Below are positions 35,964-45,352 of a stretch of 51,469 bases of DNA, piece after piece; positions within the stretch are counted from its first letter, which is position 1; the number at the start of each line of letters is the position of its first letter. The notes under the pieces are model-generated. The model searched no databases. It was not told the DNA's origin and was given only the letters and a program-made list of their open reading frames with translations. The position numbers and the translations under genes were made by a program. This DNA comes from Pseudomarimonas salicorniae (GTDB taxonomy: Bacteria > Pseudomonadota > Gammaproteobacteria > Xanthomonadales > Xanthomonadaceae), in contig NZ_JALNMH010000017.1 of assembly GCF_023156535.1 (NCBI RefSeq), forward strand, positions 1 to 51,469. Direction: 5' to 3'.

Positions 35964-36558
35964 ACAGATCGATCAGCTGGACTTTGCCAAACAGGACGGC
36001 CTGCTGCCGGCCGTGGTGCAGGACGCGCGCAGCGGCCGGGTGCTGATGCTCGGCTACATGAATCGGGAGGCGCTTGAGCTGACGCTTTCCGGAGGCAAGG
36101 TGACTTTCTTCAGTCGCGGCCGCGAGCGTCTGTGGACCAAGGGCGAATCCTCCGGCCACTTCCTCGAGCTGGTCGCCATCGAGACCGACTGCGACCGCGA
36201 CACCCTGCTGGTCCAGGCGATCCCGAAGGGCCCGACCTGTCATCTCGGCACGGTGAGCTGCTTTCCCTCCGCACCCGCGCGCTTTATCGGCGAGCTGGAT
36301 GCCCTGGTCGCCGAGCGCGACGCACAGCGCCCCGAAGGCAGCTACACCACCCGCCTGTTCGAGGGGGGCACCCGGCGCATCGCGCAGAAGGTCGGCGAGG
36401 AGGGGGTCGAGACGGCGCTGGCCGCAGTGGCCGAATCCGACGAGGCCCTGCTCGGCGAAGCGGCCGATCTGGTCTACCACCTGCTGGTCCTGCTCCGCGC
36501 CCGCGGCCTGTCCCTGGCCGACGTCGACCGCCTGCTGGCCGAACGCCACGCCGGCTAG
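35953..36558 (+). CDS. hisIE: Bifunctional phosphoribosyl-AMP cyclohydrolase / phosphoribosyl-ATP pyrophosphatase
   Basis: A 201-residue fusion for steps two and three. Residues about 1-105 are HisI, with [26 protein letters not shown], the metal region [10 protein letters not shown] and the Cys in CHLGTVSCF. Residues about 110-201 are HisE, with [12 protein letters not shown] and the metal-binding Glu residues in [10 protein letters not shown]. The start is GTG 35953 with GAGGT five bases upstream, giving an 11-bp overlap with hisF. It is the last gene of the operon; no clear intrinsic terminator follows in 36559-36630. Confidence 0.95.
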   Translation: MTPEQIDQLDFAKQDGLLPAVVQDARSGRVLMLGYMNREALELTLSGGKVTFFSRGRERLWTKGESSGHFLELVAIETDCDRDTLLVQAIPKGPTCHLGTVSCFPSAPARFIGELDALVAERDAQRPEGSYTTRLFEGGTRRIAQKVGEEGVETALAAVAESDEALLGEAADLVYHLLVLLRARGLSLADVDRLLAERHAG

Positions 36559-36630
36559 ACCAGCAAGAGAGTCCCCAGCATTGCCGGGCACCGTGCAGGG
36601 ATACCGGCTTCACGCGATCAAGCAGCGAGA

Positions 36631-37266
36631 CCGTTCACCCTGAGCATTCGAAGGGCGAACCCCGCACGTTGCCGCAGGCCGTCCATGCTTCGATACCTCG
36701 GCACAAACGGCTCGCGTGAGCGCGCGGTCTTGTACGGGCAGCGGTCAGAACCGATCTCCGCGGTCGGGCCCAAGGACCCTCCCACAATGGCGGCGAAGCG
36801 CTTCTCCTGTAGGAGCGGGCCTTGCCCGCGACCGCAGCGCCGCGAATCTGCCACGGTTTGAAGCGGGGGCGAACATTCGCAGTCGCGGCCTACGCGGACT
36901 TCCACGCAGCCCGTTCGCCCTGAGGTACCGAGGGGCGAGTTCCACGTTGCCGCAGGCCGCTCATGCTTCGATACCTCAGCACGAACGGCTTCAGGGAGCG
37001 TGTGGTCTTGTACGGGCCGCGGTTAGAACCGATCTCCGCGGTCGGGCCCAAGGACCCTCCCACATCGGCGGCGAAGCGAAGTTTTTGTGGGAGTGGGCTT
37101 GCCCGCGACCGCGGCGCCGCCGGTCTGCCACAGTTTGAGGTTGGGGCCATCCTTCGCGGTCGCGGCCTACGGGGACTTCCACGCAGCCCGCTGGCCCTGA
37201 GGTATCGATGGGCGACCTCCACGCTGCCGCAGGCCGATCGTGCTTCGATACCTCAGCACCAGCGGC
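36631..37266. repeat. Tandem array of D and B palindromic elements after the his operon
   Basis: The 960-bp gap 36559-37518 holds D elements at 36631-36710, 36911-36988 and 37188-37266, with a B element between each pair (about 36759-36838 and 37035-37115). Linkers are conserved too: TGGTCTTGTACGGG / CGGTCTTGTACGGG before each B, and GACTTCCACGCAGCCCG before each D. This makes about 2.3 direct copies of a unit of 277-280 bp. The flanks 36559-36630 and 37267-37518 show neither a repeat nor a credible gene; the latter must hold the promoter of the next operon. Confidence 0.85.
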
Positions 37267-37518
37267 TCGGGCCCTTGGCGTGCGCTGGCCGCTCAGGACT
37301 CGATAACCCAGTCCCAACAGTCCCGGGGCATACGCAGCAGGGTAGGGGACAGACCGAGCCGCCAAATCCGCGAACGCCAGCGCCGAAGGCGTGCCCGGGC
37401 TGTGCTAGCGTTCCACGGTTGGGCAACGGAGCGCCTGGGGGGACATGCTGTCCGGCTGGATAGTCAAACGGAATGAGCGGCGGGTCCGGGTTCTGCCGCC
37501 GGGGGGCGGGCGACACTG

Positions 37519-38565
37519 ATGCTCGATTCTGTCGTGGCCGTACTGGCTCTGGGGCTGGCCTGCGTGCTGGCAGTCTCCTTCCACCGCTATCGGGCGGCGC
37601 AGCTCAGCCTGGTCCTTGCGTTGATGGCGGCCGCCCTGGCTTTTGGCGAGGCGCGGGAGATCTTCGCCGCGCAGCGATTCGGCCCCCTGCTGCTGCTGGT
37701 CTGCGCGGCCATGAGCGAGCCTCGGCTTGCCTCGCGCCGGCATGCCGCGCTTCTTGCCGCCATCCTGCTGATCGTCGGTCCGGTGATGCTGGCCCCGCCG
37801 CGCCTGTTCGAGGCGATGGGCGATGCCGCGGCCTTCCCGCTGGGCGGGCAGGCGCCAAGGGTTTCCGGTTTCGTGTTCTGCTTCGTTGCCAGCATGGTCT
37901 GCCTCGGGCGCTGGGTCTGGCGTGGGCAGCCCATCGATCTCGGACTCACCCTTGCCCTGCTGCCCGCGGCTGCGGCAGTCGGGCGCGGTCAGTCGGCTGG
38001 CGTGCTCTACCTCGCCGCGGCAGTGCTGATCATCGTCGCCATCCTCTACCACAGCTACCGGATGGCCTTCATCGATACCCTGACCGGCCTGCCCAATCGG
38101 CGCGCGCTGGATGAGACGCTGTCCCGGCTTTCCGGTCCCTTCAGTCTGGCGATGATCGACATCGACCACTTCAAGGGCTTCAACGACACCTATGGCCACG
38201 ATGCCGGCGATATCGTGCTGCGCGAAGTCGGCGGCCTGCTGCGCCGGCATGGCGGCGGCAACGTGTTCCGATACGGGGGGGAGGAGTTCTGCGCGGTGTT
38301 CCCGCGAGGCGATCTGCGCTCGGCGATGCGCACGCTGGAAGGTGCCCGCGGTGCGGTCGAGGCGGCCCGGGTGGCCGTGCCCGCGCCGCGCAAGCGACGC
38401 AGCGAGCAGGCCGCGGCCGCCACCAAGGATGTCAGCGTGACCATCAGCGCGGGCTGCGCCGACCGCGGCGAGGAGCGACGCAGCGCCGGCGAGGTACTCA
38501 AGCTGGCCGACCAGGCGCTCTACAAGGCCAAGGAGAAGGGCCGCAACCGGGTGGAGAAACGATGA
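37519..38565 (+). CDS. Membrane-bound diguanylate cyclase (GGDEF domain)
   Basis: A 348-residue protein with six or seven hydrophobic segments over residues 1-180 and a C-terminal GGDEF domain that makes c-di-GMP from two GTP. The active site RYGGEEF is intact, as are the metal residues in MIDIDHFKGFNDTYGH. The RxxD inhibitory site four residues before RYGGEEF is replaced (HGGG), so product inhibition is unlikely. A basic insertion (APRKRRSEQ) lies near the end of the domain. ATG 37519 is the first good start; the ribosome site is poor. Its stop overlaps the phosphoesterase by 4 bp. Confidence 0.9.
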   Translation: MLDSVVAVLALGLACVLAVSFHRYRAAQLSLVLALMAAALAFGEAREIFAAQRFGPLLLLVCAAMSEPRLASRRHAALLAAILLIVGPVMLAPPRLFEAMGDAAAFPLGGQAPRVSGFVFCFVASMVCLGRWVWRGQPIDLGLTLALLPAAAAVGRGQSAGVLYLAAAVLIIVAILYHSYRMAFIDTLTGLPNRRALDETLSRLSGPFSLAMIDIDHFKGFNDTYGHDAGDIVLREVGGLLRRHGGGNVFRYGGEEFCAVFPRGDLRSAMRTLEGARGAVEAARVAVPAPRKRRSEQAAAATKDVSVTISAGCADRGEERRSAGEVLKLADQALYKAKEKGRNRVEKR

Positions 38566-40127
38566 GCCGGATCAGCGCCGCATGCGTCCTGCTGCTCCTG
38601 CTGTGCGCTGGCGGTCCGGCAACGGCCGGAACCGCAACGCGTGTCCTCGAAGGTCGCGTACTCGCCGATCGCGATGGCGACGGCCGCGCCGACCGGCCGC
38701 GCGAGGGCATCGGCGGCGTCGCGCTGTCCAACGGCCGCGAGCTGGTCCGCTCGGGCCCCGACGGGCGCTACCGCATCACGCTTCGCGACGGTGACACCCT
38801 GTTGCTGATCAAGCCTGCCGACTGGCAGCCGGCCTTGCGCGCCGACGGTCTGCCGGACATCTGGCAGCACGAACGGCGCAAGGCGAGCAGGGGGCTGCGC
38901 TACGGTGGCCTGCCGCGCTCGCGGGCCAGCGGCACGTTCGTACTGCGCCCGGCGCCTGCGGTCCACGATCCGTTCGAGATCCGCGTGTTCGGCGACCCGC
39001 AGCCGAAATCGGCCCTCGAGGTCGAGCACTTCCGTCGTGACATCGTCGAACCCCTGATCGGCCGGCCGGCACGCCTTGGCATCACGCTCGGCGACATCGT
39101 CGACGACGACCTCTCCCTGTATCCATCGATGCTGGCCGCGATGCGGCGGCTGGACACTCCCTGGCTGCATGTGCCGGGCAACCATGATCTGGACTTCGAC
39201 GCGGCCACCGATGCCGGCTCGCTGGAGACCTTCCGCGCCCACTTCGGACCCGACACCCTTGCCTGGGAAGAGCCCGGCGTCTCCGTGATCGGGCTGGACG
39301 ACGTGATCTACGATCCCGAATCGAGGCGCTACGCAGGCGGCCTTCGGGAAGACCAGCTCGCCTTTCTCGAGGCCTATCTCGGCGCGCTCCCCGCCGATCG
39401 GCTGGTGGTGCTTGCAGTCCACATCCCGCTGTTCGGCAGTTTCGACGCGGCGGACCGCCAGCGCCTGTTCGCCCTGCTTCGTCGCTTCGACAAGGTGCTG
39501 GTGCTCAGCGCACACAGCCACACCCAGCGGCATGTCTTCTACGGCGAAGCCGAGGGCTGGCACGGCGCCGAGCCGCTGCACGAGTACAACGTCGGCGCCA
39601 CCTGCGGCGGCTACTGGGGCGGCCTGCCGGATGCCGAGGGCGTGCCCGATGCACGGATGGCCGACGGCACCCCCAACGGCTACGCCACCCTGATGGTCGA
39701 GCCTGGCGGCGACTATCGCCTGCGTTGGACCGCGGCGCGCGACGCCGACGACCCCGCGATGCACCTGCACGCGCCCAAGGTGCTGCGGCGCGGCGCCTAC
39801 CCCGGCGTGCCCGTGGTGGCCAATGTCTACATGGCCGACTCGGACAGCCGGGTCGAGGCGCGAATCGGCGACGGGCCCTGGCAGCCGATGCGCCGGGTCG
39901 AGGCAGCCGACCCCGTCATGCTCGCCATCAACCTGGCCGACGATGCGGCCGGCGAGCTGCGCAGCTTCAATCGACTGCCTCAAGCGGTCGACTCGACTCA
40001 TCTGTTCATGCTCAACCTGCCGACCGATCTCGAGCTCGGCGAGCACCGGATCGAGGTCCGCGTCTTCGATCGCTGGCGCGGCGAGCTGCGCGCCGAAACC
40101 CGCTACCGGATCGCCGACTGGCCATGA
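38562..40127 (+). CDS. Exported calcineurin-like phosphoesterase with N- and C-terminal accessory domains
   Basis: A 521-residue protein with a signal peptide (MSRISAACVLLLLLCAGGPATA). Residues about 25-125 form a small beta domain (EGRVLADRDGDGRADRPREG split, the MetallophosN-like region). Residues about 140-340 are a metallophosphoesterase with FGDPQ, LGDIVDD, PGNHDLDF, AVHIPLF and SAHSHTQRH as the metal ligands. A C-terminal beta domain follows (MetallophosC-like). It probably acts in the periplasm on a phosphodiester or phosphomonoester. It overlaps the cyclase and the GDPD gene by 4 bp each, so all three are translated together. Confidence 0.9.
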   Translation: MSRISAACVLLLLLCAGGPATAGTATRVLEGRVLADRDGDGRADRPREGIGGVALSNGRELVRSGPDGRYRITLRDGDTLLLIKPADWQPALRADGLPDIWQHERRKASRGLRYGGLPRSRASGTFVLRPAPAVHDPFEIRVFGDPQPKSALEVEHFRRDIVEPLIGRPARLGITLGDIVDDDLSLYPSMLAAMRRLDTPWLHVPGNHDLDFDAATDAGSLETFRAHFGPDTLAWEEPGVSVIGLDDVIYDPESRRYAGGLREDQLAFLEAYLGALPADRLVVLAVHIPLFGSFDAADRQRLFALLRRFDKVLVLSAHSHTQRHVFYGEAEGWHGAEPLHEYNVGATCGGYWGGLPDAEGVPDARMADGTPNGYATLMVEPGGDYRLRWTAARDADDPAMHLHAPKVLRRGAYPGVPVVANVYMADSDSRVEARIGDGPWQPMRRVEAADPVMLAINLADDAAGELRSFNRLPQAVDSTHLFMLNLPTDLELGEHRIEVRVFDRWRGELRAETRYRIADWP

Positions 40128-41020
40128 ACGGCTTCCGAACCCTCGACGGCAGCGCGCCGAAGATCATCGCCCACCGCGGCGCCAGCGGCGAGTATCCCGA
40201 GCACGTGATCGCCGGCTACCGCGCGGCGCTGGCCCAGGGCGCCGACATCATCGAGCCGGACCTGGTGATGAGCCGCGACGCCCGGCTGATCTGCCGCCAT
40301 GATCTCGGCCTTGCCCGCAGCACCGATATCGCCGGCCGGGCTGCGTTCGCCGGCCGCGCTCGCGAGGGTGACTGGTGGTGCTGGGACTTTGATGCCGAGG
40401 AGATCAGCGGGCTCGGCGCCCTCCAGCCGTTCCCGCTGCGCGAGCAGGGCTACAACGGCCGCTTCCCGCCGCCGACCTTTGCCCAGATGATCGAGTGGGC
40501 GGCCGGCGAGGCGGCCTCGCGCGGGCGCCCGGTGGTGCTGTACCCAGAGCTGAAGCATCCGCTGGAGCTGGCCGAGCGCGGGCTTGATCCGGTGCCGCCC
40601 TTCATGGAGGCGGCGCGGTCGCTGCCTGAAGGGGTGGAACTTTTGGTTCAGTGCTTCGAGCCCGTCACCCTGCGCCGGGTGGTCGACGCCACCGGGCTGC
40701 CCGGCATGTTGCTGGTCGACTCCAGCGGCGATCCGCAGGCGGCGCTTGAGGCCCACGGCAGCTGGCTGTCTGGCCTGGCCCTCTCGCGGCGCCTGCTGCT
40801 GGCGGGCGAAGGGCAGGGCGAGGCCCTGGTCGCGGCGCTCCATGCCCGCGGCCTCACCGTCGACGCCTGGACGATCCGCGATGACCAGCCCCTTACCGGT
40901 TTCGCCAGCGCCGCCGAGGAAGTCGCTGCCTTGGCCCGCATGGGCGTTGACCGCCTGTTCTGTGACTACCCCGCCAGCGCGGTGCGAGTGATCCGGACGA
41001 TGTCCACGGCGAGCGTGTAG
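40124..41020 (+). CDS. Glycerophosphodiester phosphodiesterase family protein
   Basis: A 298-residue TIM-barrel phosphodiesterase that cleaves deacylated phospholipid head groups to glycerol-3-phosphate and an alcohol. Family marks are IIAHRGASGEYPEHVIAGY, with catalytic His and Arg, GADIIEPDLVMSRDARLICRHD split over two strands (Glu, Asp, His), and LYPELKHP. There is no signal peptide, so it is probably cytosolic. It is coupled to the upstream exported phosphoesterase by an ATGA overlap. Confidence 0.92.
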   Translation: MNGFRTLDGSAPKIIAHRGASGEYPEHVIAGYRAALAQGADIIEPDLVMSRDARLICRHDLGLARSTDIAGRAAFAGRAREGDWWCWDFDAEEISGLGALQPFPLREQGYNGRFPPPTFAQMIEWAAGEAASRGRPVVLYPELKHPLELAERGLDPVPPFMEAARSLPEGVELLVQCFEPVTLRRVVDATGLPGMLLVDSSGDPQAALEAHGSWLSGLALSRRLLLAGEGQGEALVAALHARGLTVDAWTIRDDQPLTGFASAAEEVAALARMGVDRLFCDYPASAVRVIRTMSTASV

Positions 41021-41044
41021 GGCGTCGCACGAGTCACCTCTCCG

Positions 41045-41453
41045 GTAGGAGCAGACATGGCCGCGACCGCAGCGCTGCGGGTTCACATGAGACCGAGGCA
41101 GAACGATGCTCCGCGGTCGCGCCCATGTGCGCTCCTACAACCGCTTCGAGGCGCTTCTTTGTGCAGCGGAGATGGCCGCGCCTGCAGCGTTGCGGATTCA
41201 CCTGAGAGGGGGGCAGTACGACGCCCAAGTGTCGCGCCCAAGGACGCTCCCACAAGGGCCAGGAAGCACTTCTTGTGTAGGAGCGGACATGGCCGCGACC
41301 GCAGCGATTCGACCTTTCGCAGCCCGCGGGGGGCCCGCAACTTCGCAGGCGCGGTCTAGGGGACTTCCACGCAGCCCGTTCGCCCTGAGGTATCGAAGGG
41401 CGAAGCCGCACGAAGGCAGCTTCCTTCATGCTTCGATACCTCAGCACGAACGG
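41045..41453. repeat. B and D palindromic elements in a convergent gap
   Basis: The 448-bp gap 41021-41468 is almost wholly repeat. A B element spans 41045-41138 (arms starting GTAGGAGCAG and ending GCGCTCCTAC), a second degraded B lies at about 41168-41310, and a D element at 41376-41453. The GACTTCCACGCAGCCCG linker again sits directly before D, as at 36.9, 37.2 and 47.4 kb. No open frame here has coding character. Confidence 0.83.
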
Positions 41454-41468
41454 CTAGGCGGCGATGCA

Positions 41469-42908
41469 CTACTCCCCGCCGGGCGCCACCGGCATCCCGG
41501 TCTCGAATTCGACCCGGGGCGAATCCCCGAGCGTCGCGCGCCAGGCCTCGAGCCGTGGGGCGATGGCCTGGCCGAGGGCGATCTGCGGATAGGAAGGCCG
41601 CTCTTCCTCCTCGCGCTCGCGCTCGCGGATGCGCCGGCGCGCCTCGCGGTAGGCCGCGTCGAAGCCCAGCCCCTGGTTCAGCGCCTCGACCAGGAAGGCC
41701 TCGCCGAACCAGGTGATCTGGCTTTGCACGCCGCAGCCGAAGGAGGGCCGATCAGCGCGCGCCGCGGTGATCAGCAGGCTGTGCTCGTCGCGCAGCGGCT
41801 CGATGAATCCGCCGGAGTAGCAGGCCGAGACCACGATCACCCGCCAGCGGATGCCGGCCTCCTCGAGCAGCTGGCGCAGGGTGGCGGGATCGAGCCAGTC
41901 CAGCGGCAGAGGATCAAGGCCGAGGTAGAGCTGATGGTCCTCGCTGCCGTGGCTGGTCATGAACAGCCAGAGCAGGTCCTCCTCGGTGTCCATGACCCGC
42001 GCCAATCCCTGCAACGCGCGGCGCAGGTTGCTGACGCTGGCGATCGGCGCGGCGTCGAGGGTATCGGGATGGTTGACCAGACTCAGCACCCGGTCCTTTG
42101 CGCCCAGGCGCTGTTCGGCAAGCCGGCGTACGTAGCCCACCTCGTTGCGGAAGACGTTCTCGTTGCCGTCGCCGGCCAGCGCCAACACATAGAGGTCCAC
42201 GTTGTCGGGGCGCTGGGGCGCGAGCCGGGCCAGCGCCGCATCGAGCATGTCGGGCTGGGTCTGCCAGAGCTGCTCCGCGCTGATGCCGTCGAGGCTGGGC
42301 GAATCCTCTTCGACAAAGGCCGCCTCGTCGTCCTCGGGCTCCGATGTCCACCACCAGGGCGAGTCGGGAACCAGCATCCAGGCGGCCAGCAGCAGGCCTG
42401 CCGCGCTCAGCGCCGCGCCGCCGCGGCGCCAGGACGGGGCCGCCGCGCCGGCCCAGCGCGCAAGCTGGACGGCAAACAGGACGAGGTACAGCATGGGCAG
42501 GCGGGCGAGCCATCCGCCGGGCTCGAATCGTGCCTGCACCCAGATCCACAGCAAGGTGCCGGGCAGCAGAGCGAGCAGGACGATGCTGGCAAGGCCCAGG
42601 GCCACGCCGGAACGACGCAGCAGGGCGCAGACCAGGGCGGCGCCGGCCAGGGCCAGCAGCAGCGGGAAGCTGCGCTCGGTCAGCGCCCACTCGCTGAACA
42701 CCCGCGGGGTGTCGATCAGCAGATCGTCGAGCAGCAGGCCGGCCAGCAGCCAGATGGCCGCGGCCACGGCAAACCTGCCGAGGTCGCCCGGCCCGAGCCG
42801 CTGCCGCGGCCGGCGGAGCACGGCCAGCTGCAGCGCGGCGGCGATCCATCCGGAGCGCGGGCCGCGGCCTCGCGCGGGAACGGGTTGCTCAGTCCAGGCT
42901 GAGCTCAT
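41469..42908 (-). CDS. Membrane-bound legumain-like protease (peptidase C13 family)
   Basis: A 479-residue protein with five predicted membrane helices over residues about 40-200 and a C13 peptidase domain over about 230-440. The catalytic His is in [12 protein letters not shown] near residue 319 and the Cys in [10 protein letters not shown] near 363. The positive-inside pattern of the loops (RRPRQR, LRRSG, WRRGG) puts the N-terminus inside and the protease domain in the periplasm. The ATG at 42908 has a poor ribosome site and lies 20 bp inside the end of mtnC, so translational coupling is likely. Bacterial C13 proteins are poorly studied; their target is unknown. Confidence 0.85.
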   Translation of the reverse strand: MSSAWTEQPVPARGRGPRSGWIAAALQLAVLRRPRQRLGPGDLGRFAVAAAIWLLAGLLLDDLLIDTPRVFSEWALTERSFPLLLALAGAALVCALLRRSGVALGLASIVLLALLPGTLLWIWVQARFEPGGWLARLPMLYLVLFAVQLARWAGAAAPSWRRGGAALSAAGLLLAAWMLVPDSPWWWTSEPEDDEAAFVEEDSPSLDGISAEQLWQTQPDMLDAALARLAPQRPDNVDLYVLALAGDGNENVFRNEVGYVRRLAEQRLGAKDRVLSLVNHPDTLDAAPIASVSNLRRALQGLARVMDTEEDLLWLFMTSHGSEDHQLYLGLDPLPLDWLDPATLRQLLEEAGIRWRVIVVSACYSGGFIEPLRDEHSLLITAARADRPSFGCGVQSQITWFGEAFLVEALNQGLGFDAAYREARRRIREREREEEERPSYPQIALGQAIAPRLEAWRATLGDSPRVEFETGMPVAPGGE

Positions 42909-43587
42909 CGAAGCGTTCGACGCGCCGGTGGTCGTGGGTGGCCTCACCAAGGCGGGGGGTGGGGTAGTCGCTGCGCCGGTCCAGCAGCACGGTGGCAAGT
43001 CCGGCATCGCGGGCGGCGTCCAACTCCTCGACGACGTCGGAGAGGAAGACCACCTCTTCGGCCGGCCGTTCCAGCCTGCCGAGGATCTGCCGGTAGCTGT
43101 CGGCCTCGCGCTTGCCGCCGATCTCGGTGTCGAACCATTGGCTGAACAGCGGGCGCAGGTCGCCCGCCTCGCTGTGCCCGAAAAACAGCTTCTGCGCCGG
43201 CACCGAGCCCGACGAATAGACGCTCAGGTCGTGGCCGCGCGACTTCCACAGCTGCAGCCGGGCCACCGCGTCGGGGTAGACGTGCGCCTTGAAGTCGCCC
43301 CGCCGATAGCCCTCTTCCCAGAGCAGGCCCTGCAGCGCCTTCAGCGCGGTGTGCTTGCGGTCCTCATCGATCCAGCCGAGCAGCACCTCGGAAATCATCG
43401 CGTCACTGCACAGGCCGCCGTTCTCCGCCGCCACCTGGTCGAGCCAGCGGCGGACCTCCGGCTCGCGGCCATGGCTGGCGACGTACTGCGGCAGCACGCG
43501 GCGCGCGTAGGGAAAGAGGACTTCCTTGACGAAGGCGATACTGCTGGTGGTGCCTTCGATATCGGTGAGGATGGCGCAGGGCTTCAC
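42889..43587 (-). CDS. mtnC: Enolase-phosphatase E1 (methionine salvage)
   Basis: A 232-residue HAD-family enzyme that enolises and dephosphorylates 2,3-diketo-5-methylthiopentyl-1-phosphate. HAD motif I is [11 protein letters not shown] near the N-terminus, motif II is in [17 protein letters not shown], and motif III/IV is in [12 protein letters not shown]. The start is GTG 43587, overlapping the mtnD stop (GTGA at 43584-43587). The family length is about 230 residues, as here. Confidence 0.96.
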   Translation of the reverse strand: MKPCAILTDIEGTTSSIAFVKEVLFPYARRVLPQYVASHGREPEVRRWLDQVAAENGGLCSDAMISEVLLGWIDEDRKHTALKALQGLLWEEGYRRGDFKAHVYPDAVARLQLWKSRGHDLSVYSSGSVPAQKLFFGHSEAGDLRPLFSQWFDTEIGGKREADSYRQILGRLERPAEEVVFLSDVVEELDAARDAGLATVLLDRRSDYPTPRLGEATHDHRRVERFDELSLD

Positions 43588-44138
43588 GCGGCCTGGCCCA
43601 GCTCGAAGCGGGGGAAACGCTCGGCGATGTCGTCGCCGGTGAAGTTCGCCACCCAGCCCGCGGGATTGGTGAACAGGCGGATCGCGACGAAGTGCGGGGT
43701 CGGGCCCATGTCGAACCAATGCCGGGTGCCGTGCGGCACGCTGATCAGGTCACCGGCCTCGCAGAGCACCTCGAAGACCTTCTCGCCGATATGCAGGGTG
43801 AACAGGCCCGATCCGGCGACGAAGAAGCGCACCTCGTCCTCGCTGTGGGTGTGCTCGTTGAGGAACTTCTTCCGCAGCGCCTCGCGGTCGGGATGCTCGG
43901 GGTGCAGGCTGACCACGTCGACGGCCTGGTAGCCGCCTTCGTCCTTCAGCCGCTGGATGTCTTCGGCATAGGCTTCGATGGCCTGTTCCGGGCTGGGTTT
44001 CTCCGGCAGGGGGCGCAGCGGCCACTGCTCGAAGCGGACCCCGGCCGCGCCCAGCTGGTCGGCGATGGCCGAGGCCTCGCGGCTGGCGAACAGCGGCACG
44101 TGGGAATCGGATTCGGAAAAGATGCGCAGTCGGCTCAT
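43584..44138 (-). CDS. mtnD: Acireductone dioxygenase
   Basis: A 184-residue cupin enzyme that splits acireductone in methionine salvage, giving the ketoacid precursor of methionine with Fe2+ (or off-pathway CO-forming chemistry with Ni2+). Metal ligands are in [14 protein letters not shown] (His, His, Glu) and [10 protein letters not shown] (His). It is followed by mtnC with a 4-bp overlap and lies 35 bp after mtnB. Confidence 0.96.
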   Translation of the reverse strand: MSRLRIFSESDSHVPLFASREASAIADQLGAAGVRFEQWPLRPLPEKPSPEQAIEAYAEDIQRLKDEGGYQAVDVVSLHPEHPDREALRKKFLNEHTHSEDEVRFFVAGSGLFTLHIGEKVFEVLCEAGDLISVPHGTRHWFDMGPTPHFVAIRLFTNPAGWVANFTGDDIAERFPRFELGQAA

Positions 44139-44173
44139 GTCGGGTTCCGTATTTCGTGGGCGCGGAGCAGGGC

Positions 44174-44815
44174 TCAGACGCTGGCGCGCAGCCGGCGCAG
44201 GTCGAGCTCTGCCGCGAGGAGGAAGTCGAAGGCTTCGAGGTGGCGGCGCGCGGCATCCAGGTCCGCGCCCCAGGCGTACAGCCCGTGGCCGTCGATCAGG
44301 TAGCCGGGCAGGGAGTGATCGTCGAGCATGCGGTCGACCTGGTCGGCCAGGGCCGGCATGTCCTGGCTGTTCGGCAGCACCGGCAGTTCCACCGCGGTGT
44401 CATGGCTGTCCTGCCCCGGGAACGCTTTCAGCAGCTCGTAGCCGGCCAGCCGGACGCTTCCGGCCTCGGCGAACAGCCTGGAGGCCACGGTCTGTGCATG
44501 CGAGTGGGTGTGCAGCACGCAGCCGACGTCCTCGAAGCGCTCGTACAGCCGCGTGTGCAGCAGGGTCTCCGCCGAAGGGCGGTGCTCGCTGGCCACGGCC
44601 CGGCCGCGCCAGTCGACCACCATGAAATCGGCCTCGGTCAGCCGGCCCTTGTCGCGGCCCGACACCGTGATGACGGCGTGGCGGTCGTCAAGGCGCAGGG
44701 AGAAGTTGCTGCTGGTCGCCGGCGTCCAGCCGCGGGCCGACAGCTCGCGGGTGGTTGCGATCAGCGCCTGGGCGCAGCGGTGGAAGTCGTTGGCGGAAAA
44801 GGGGAGGGTAGCCAT
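44174..44815 (-). CDS. mtnB: Methylthioribulose-1-phosphate dehydratase
   Basis: A 213-residue class II aldolase-family zinc enzyme for the dehydration step of methionine salvage. The zinc His pair is in [10 protein letters not shown], a third His in [10 protein letters not shown], and the N-terminal [15 protein letters not shown] is the family mark. ATG 44815 and ATG 44836 are both possible and neither has a clear ribosome site. The mtnB-mtnD-mtnC order is usual in this lineage; mtnA and mtnP are not in the window. Confidence 0.95.
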   Translation of the reverse strand: MATLPFSANDFHRCAQALIATTRELSARGWTPATSSNFSLRLDDRHAVITVSGRDKGRLTEADFMVVDWRGRAVASEHRPSAETLLHTRLYERFEDVGCVLHTHSHAQTVASRLFAEAGSVRLAGYELLKAFPGQDSHDTAVELPVLPNSQDMPALADQVDRMLDDHSLPGYLIDGHGLYAWGADLDAARRHLEAFDFLLAAELDLRRLRASV

Positions 44816-44872
44816 CGCCAAAGTGTACCGTTCCATGTTGAAAGGCGCATGATTCGCGGGCGGGCGATCCGC

Positions 44873-44915
44873 TTGCTCCGGATCAAGGCGCCGCCCGGTT
44901 TCTTCGCGCGATCAT
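44873..44915 (+). promoter_or_regulatory. Candidate FNR/Anr box and promoter of the HiPIP gene
   Basis: TTGCT-CCGG-ATCAA (44873-44886) matches the FNR/Anr consensus TTGAT-N4-ATCAA at nine of ten positions. A -10-like GATCAT (44910-44915) would give a start near 44922 and place the box at about -42, the spacing of class II FNR activation. This is a motif reading only. Confidence 0.5.
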
Positions 44916-44968
44916 CGCCATCGGGCGACTACCCTTTCGCCATCCTAAGCCGCCGCCAAGGAGATGCC

Positions 44969-45307
44969 ATGAACCGTTCCGATTCCCAGTCCCGTCGCCG
45001 ATTCCTGGTGGGCGCTGCCGCGGTTGCGGCCAGCCTGCCCATGGTGATCCGCGAGCTGGGCCGTCCGGCCCTTGCCCAGGACAAGGACCTGCCCAAGCTG
45101 CCGCTCGACAATGCCCAGGCCAAGGCGCTGGCGTATATCGAGGACGCCAGCAAGTCCACCCATCCGAATTTCAAGCCGGGCAGCAACTGCGCCAACTGCC
45201 AGTTCATCCAGGGACCGGACGGCGCGGCATGGCGCCCCTGTCAGCTGTTCCCTGGCTACAACGTCGCCTCCGACGGCTGGTGTTCGGCCTGGGCCAAGAA
45301 AGCCTGA
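44969..45307 (+). CDS. High-potential iron-sulfur protein (HiPIP), Tat-exported
   Basis: A 112-residue precursor. The twin-arginine signal is SRRRFLVGAAAVAASLP (about residues 8-24), so the protein is exported folded with its cluster. The four cluster Cys are in SNCANCQF, WRPCQLFPG and DGWCSAW, the C-x2-C-xn-C-xn-C pattern of HiPIPs. These are periplasmic 4Fe-4S electron carriers at high potential. The ribosome site AAGGAG is strong and correctly spaced from ATG 44969. It is monocistronic, closed by the terminator at 45353-45389, and divergent from mtnB. Confidence 0.95.
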   Translation: MNRSDSQSRRRFLVGAAAVAASLPMVIRELGRPALAQDKDLPKLPLDNAQAKALAYIEDASKSTHPNFKPGSNCANCQFIQGPDGAAWRPCQLFPGYNVASDGWCSAWAKKA

Positions 45308-45352
45308 TCCGGAAACCAGCCTCACTTCCCGCGCCCGGTCTCGCCGGGTGAG

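Noticed and set aside
36559-37518. Possible CRISPR array, because of regularly spaced repeats
   Set aside because: The period is about 278 bp, the repeats are imperfect palindromes with conserved, not unique, spacers, and no cas genes are present.
37267-37518. c-di-GMP riboswitch upstream of the diguanylate cyclase
   Set aside because: I could not find a GEMM-like core or a convincing pair of helices; the region remains unexplained.
42889-42908. A frameshift between mtnC and the C13 protease, because they overlap by 20 bp
   Set aside because: Both products are complete at their ends and the overlap is of normal coupling size.
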